DNA of 64,000 nucleotides from NCBI GenBank assembly GCA_029261995.1, contig JAJDAF010000036.1, positions 186,001-250,000 of the forward strand, in the 5' to 3' direction. The DNA is from Candidatus Zhuqueibacterota bacterium (GTDB taxonomy: Bacteria > Zhuqueibacterota > Zhuqueibacteria > Oceanimicrobiales > Oceanimicrobiaceae). The position numbers and the translations under genes were made by a program. Shown piece by piece: positions 61,494-64,000 of this stretch (positions are counted from its first letter, which is position 1; the number at the start of each line of letters is the position of its first letter). A model generated the notes under the pieces. It was not told where the DNA came from and did no database searches. It worked only from the letters and a program-made list of their open reading frames with translations.

Positions 61494-62117
61494 ATGACTA
61501 ATAAAGGACACACCACCAAACAGCACATCATCAACAAGGCAGCCCTGCTGTTCACACGGCAGGGCTTCAATCAAACCAGCCTGTCGCAGATCCTGGAGGC
61601 AACCGGTCTGGCAAAAGGTGGTTTCTATTTTCATTTTCGAAGCAAAGAAGAGTTAGGCATGGCTGTTATCGCCTCGCTGGAGGATTACTGGCAAAACGAA
61701 CTGCTGCCAAGAATGGTCCAGGGCAACGATGCCCGGGAGAAAATCGAGATCATGCTTTCCTCGCCTGGCGACTGTTACAGCACGCCCGACTGCATTCGAC
61801 CGACGATCCTCTTGCTCAACCTGGCGACAGAATCCATGGAAGTGCACGACGGCTTTTCCTGCCGGCTAAAAGAGATCATCAAGGAATGGTGGACCACTTT
61901 GGAAGGTATCATTGAAGAAGGTAAACGGGATTCTGTATTCAAAACTGACGTTGATACGCGTTCTGTGGCGGCCATCATACTGAGCAACATCATGGGGGCC
62001 AATTTGTTGGCCATGCTGAACAACGATCCTTGTCTTTACGAACAACAACTGGCATCATTGAAGCTCGCGCTGTTTAGCGGCATCAGCGCAAACAACCACG
62101 TGGAGGTGAGCGCATGA
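61494..62117 (+). CDS. TetR/AcrR-family transcriptional regulator
   Basis: A 207-residue product from ATG 61494 with GGAG upstream. The N-terminal HTH is clear: [46 protein letters not shown]. The C-terminal ligand domain has a CYSTPDC-like Cys pair near residue 96-101. The ATGA stop/start overlap with an ECF sigma factor is notable, since such sigma factors are normally paired with anti-sigma factors. Confidence 0.92.
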   Translation: MTNKGHTTKQHIINKAALLFTRQGFNQTSLSQILEATGLAKGGFYFHFRSKEELGMAVIASLEDYWQNELLPRMVQGNDAREKIEIMLSSPGDCYSTPDCIRPTILLLNLATESMEVHDGFSCRLKEIIKEWWTTLEGIIEEGKRDSVFKTDVDTRSVAAIILSNIMGANLLAMLNNDPCLYEQQLASLKLALFSGISANNHVEVSA

Positions 62118-62698
62118 ATTTCTTCAGATCGAACTCAACTGAAGATGTCGAGGAGTTCCGCGGGCTATTTGAAGAGAACATCGATGGTCTCTATTCGCTC
62201 GCCCTCAGAATGACCCGCAATCAACTGGACGCTGAAGATCTTGTTCAGGAAACCGCCTTCAAAGCTCTACGTTATTTCAACAAATTCGACCGCGGTACCA
62301 ACTTCAGGGCCTGGGTCTACCGTATTCTGACCAACAATTTCATCAACATCTACCGCAAGCACAAAAAAGAGCCGACGCGGGTCGAGATTGAAAACGTGGA
62401 ATTCAAGCTCTCGGAAGAAGGCGCAACCTACTGGGATCAACTGGATGACCGCAGCAATAAATATGACTACAGCGACTTGTTCGATGATGATATCAGCGCG
62501 GCCATTGCCAAACTGCCCGACGAATATCGCATCGTTGTCCTGCTTGCCGACGTCGAGAGCTTAAGCTACAAAGAAATCGCAGAGATCATCCAGCACCCGC
62601 TTGGCACGGTCATGTCACGCTTGCACAGGGGGCGAAAAATATTGCAGCGATTGCTAACCAAATATGCCAGGGAGAAAGGCTACATCTCTTCTCAATAG
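62114..62698 (+). CDS. ECF-type RNA polymerase sigma factor
   Basis: A 194-residue protein. Region 2: [57 protein letters not shown] (in parts); region 4: [44 protein letters not shown]. Belongs to the large group of short ECF factors. No anti-sigma gene follows; glgA starts 150 bases on. Confidence 0.93.
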   Translation: MNFFRSNSTEDVEEFRGLFEENIDGLYSLALRMTRNQLDAEDLVQETAFKALRYFNKFDRGTNFRAWVYRILTNNFINIYRKHKKEPTRVEIENVEFKLSEEGATYWDQLDDRSNKYDYSDLFDDDISAAIAKLPDEYRIVVLLADVESLSYKEIAEIIQHPLGTVMSRLHRGRKILQRLLTKYAREKGYISSQ

Positions 62699-62848
62699 AT
62701 GAAGGACGGAGATCAGCCTGCAAGCAGCTGCTCAACTTGGGCGGCCAAATTGCTCACCTGTCATTCTTCCAGCCCATTTTCGGATTCCATTTTCCATCTG
62801 CGCTTTCCTATTGCATTTTAAACGGATTTGGCTATCTTCAACTCCCGT

Positions 62849-64000
62849 ATGAAGATATGCTTTGCAACAAGTGAATGTGTTCCTTTTGTCAAGACCGGCG
62901 GCTTGGCTGACGTTGCGGGGGCCTTGCCACGGGAACTCGCCAAGCTCGGGTGCAAAGTCAAGCTTTTTCTCCCCCTGTACCGGGCTGTCGATGCCAGCCA
63001 GCACGGCATCCTGCCGGCGCCCGAGCTTGCAAACATTCCGGTACAGATGGCTGACCGCACTGTGCTGTTCAATGGCTGGTATGGCAAACTTCCAGATTCA
63101 AAAGTAGAGGCCCACTTCATCGAGTGCCCGCAATATTTTGAGCGTGATGCCATCTACACAGACAAGCCGGACGAGGATGAGCGATTCATCTTGTTCCAGC
63201 ACGCCGTCATCCACATCCTGCAGCGCTACAACTGGGCGCCGGATGTCGTGCATTGCAACGATTGGCAGACCGGACTGATTCCGGCGCTGCTCAAATACAA
63301 TTACGGCTGGGACACGCTGTTCAAAAATACCGCGACACTCATGACCATCCACAATATCGGTTATCAGGGCAGATTTCCCGCCACTTCGCTGCTCAAAGCC
63401 GGATTGCCAGCCGAGCAATTCTATCCCGGCAGCCCGCTCGAACTTGACGGCGATCTTTGCTTCCTGAAAGCCGGAATCACGCTTGCGGATAAAATCAATA
63501 CAGTCAGCGAACAGTATGCCGAAGAAATCCAGACACCAGCGTATGGCGCCGGACTGGAGAGCATTCTGGCCTCGCGACGGCACGATCTGACGGGAATTCT
63601 GAACGGAGTAGATACGCAGGTCTGGAGCCCGGAAAGCGACGGCCTAATCCCCTACCCTTACTCCGCGAGCAAACTCGCAAACAAGAAGAAGAACAAACAA
63701 GCCTTGTTGCGACGGGCCGGCCTGCCTTTCAACAGTGAGAAAGCAGTGCTTGGCATGGTCACTCGTCTTGTCGGCCAAAAGGGCGTGGCGCTGTTGCAGC
63801 CGATCATTCGCGAACTCATGCAGTTGCCGCTCCAAATGGTCGTGCTGGGCAGTGGCGACAAGAAGCTCGAGCGTTTTCTGCGGCGGACAGCGCAGGGGTT
63901 CCCTGACTCATTCTCGGCAACCATCGGATATGACAACCAACTCTCGCATCTGATCACGGCCGGCAGCGACATGTTCGTGATGCCTTCGCAATATGAGCCA
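62849..64000 (+). CDS. glgA: Glycogen synthase (ADP-glucose), 3' end outside window
   Basis: From ATG 62849 (MKICFATSECVPFVKTGGLADV) the frame is open for 384 codons to the window end; about 100 C-terminal residues should be missing. The KTGGLADV ADP-glucose site, VVHCNDWQTGLIPALLK, MTIHNIGYQGRFP, INTVSEQYAEEI and GILNGVDTQVWSP are those of GT5 glycogen synthases. MVTRLVGQKGVALL opens the second Rossmann domain. It elongates alpha-1,4-glucan. Confidence 0.95.
   Translation, partial: MKICFATSECVPFVKTGGLADVAGALPRELAKLGCKVKLFLPLYRAVDASQHGILPAPELANIPVQMADRTVLFNGWYGKLPDSKVEAHFIECPQYFERDAIYTDKPDEDERFILFQHAVIHILQRYNWAPDVVHCNDWQTGLIPALLKYNYGWDTLFKNTATLMTIHNIGYQGRFPATSLLKAGLPAEQFYPGSPLELDGDLCFLKAGITLADKINTVSEQYAEEIQTPAYGAGLESILASRRHDLTGILNGVDTQVWSPESDGLIPYPYSASKLANKKKNKQALLRRAGLPFNSEKAVLGMVTRLVGQKGVALLQPIIRELMQLPLQMVVLGSGDKKLERFLRRTAQGFPDSFSATIGYDNQLSHLITAGSDMFVMPSQYEP

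Overview
The window looks like a chromosomal segment of an uncultured Gram-negative bacterium of the FCB superphylum (inference; Calditrichota/KSB1-like or a neighbouring phylum). The signs are type IX secretion-style C-terminal sorting domains (NYPNPFN...TTI motifs), a PorV/PorQ-family barrel, TonB receptors with carboxypeptidase-regulatory N-domains, NHL beta-propeller lipoproteins, and long operons with ATGA or TTGA stop/start overlaps. I saw no rRNA, tRNA or CRISPR array.

Layout. 1-20.3 kb: the end of a hybrid histidine kinase, then an outer-membrane and secretion region. A TonB receptor plus NHL protein (minus strand) diverges from a secreted endonuclease/exonuclease/phosphatase-fold enzyme. 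Next is a six-gene minus-strand operon: two secreted sorting-domain proteins (one with a lamin-tail domain), a lipoprotein, a TonB receptor, a PorV/PorQ protein and an NHL lipoprotein. The leaders of both minus-strand units carry near-identical purine-riboswitch-family aptamers (6228-6296 and 20178-20246), each a few bases after a sigma70-type promoter. This is the most striking regulatory finding.

20.3-33.7 kb: a complete panB-panE-panC-panD pantothenate operon, a MogA/MoaB protein, two tandem M1 metallopeptidases, and a membrane-protein operon (SpoIIM / DUF4129 / DUF4350 type) that lacks its usual MoxR and DUF58 partners.

33.7-40.7 kb: an accessory, mosaic zone. It holds a TPR protein with five 126-bp repeats, a pentapeptide-TIR protein, relics of a tyrosine recombinase and of two IS200/REP-type transposases, a 21-bp tandem repeat, and a single-chain PheRS-like ligase with a possible Phe/Tyr-rich leader peptide and attenuator. 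A small membrane methyltransferase and a VOC protein follow.

40.9-47 kb: pfkA (Gly/Lys type), full-length gcvP, a small MITE-like element and an Ig-like/formylglycine-generating-enzyme-type lipoprotein.

47.6-54.1 kb: a tight three-gene unit that I could not match to a described system: a polytopic membrane protein with an M64-like HExxH metallopeptidase domain, a 1297-residue membrane-anchored TPR-CHAT protease with intact His/Cys dyad, and a small two-helix membrane protein. This is the best candidate for a new protein-based system.

54.4-64 kb: a GT2 glycosyltransferase converging on a TMTC-like membrane TPR protein, the selenocysteine elongation factor SelB, a membrane protein of unknown role, a TetR regulator overlapping an ECF sigma factor, and the start of glycogen synthase glgA, cut by the window end.
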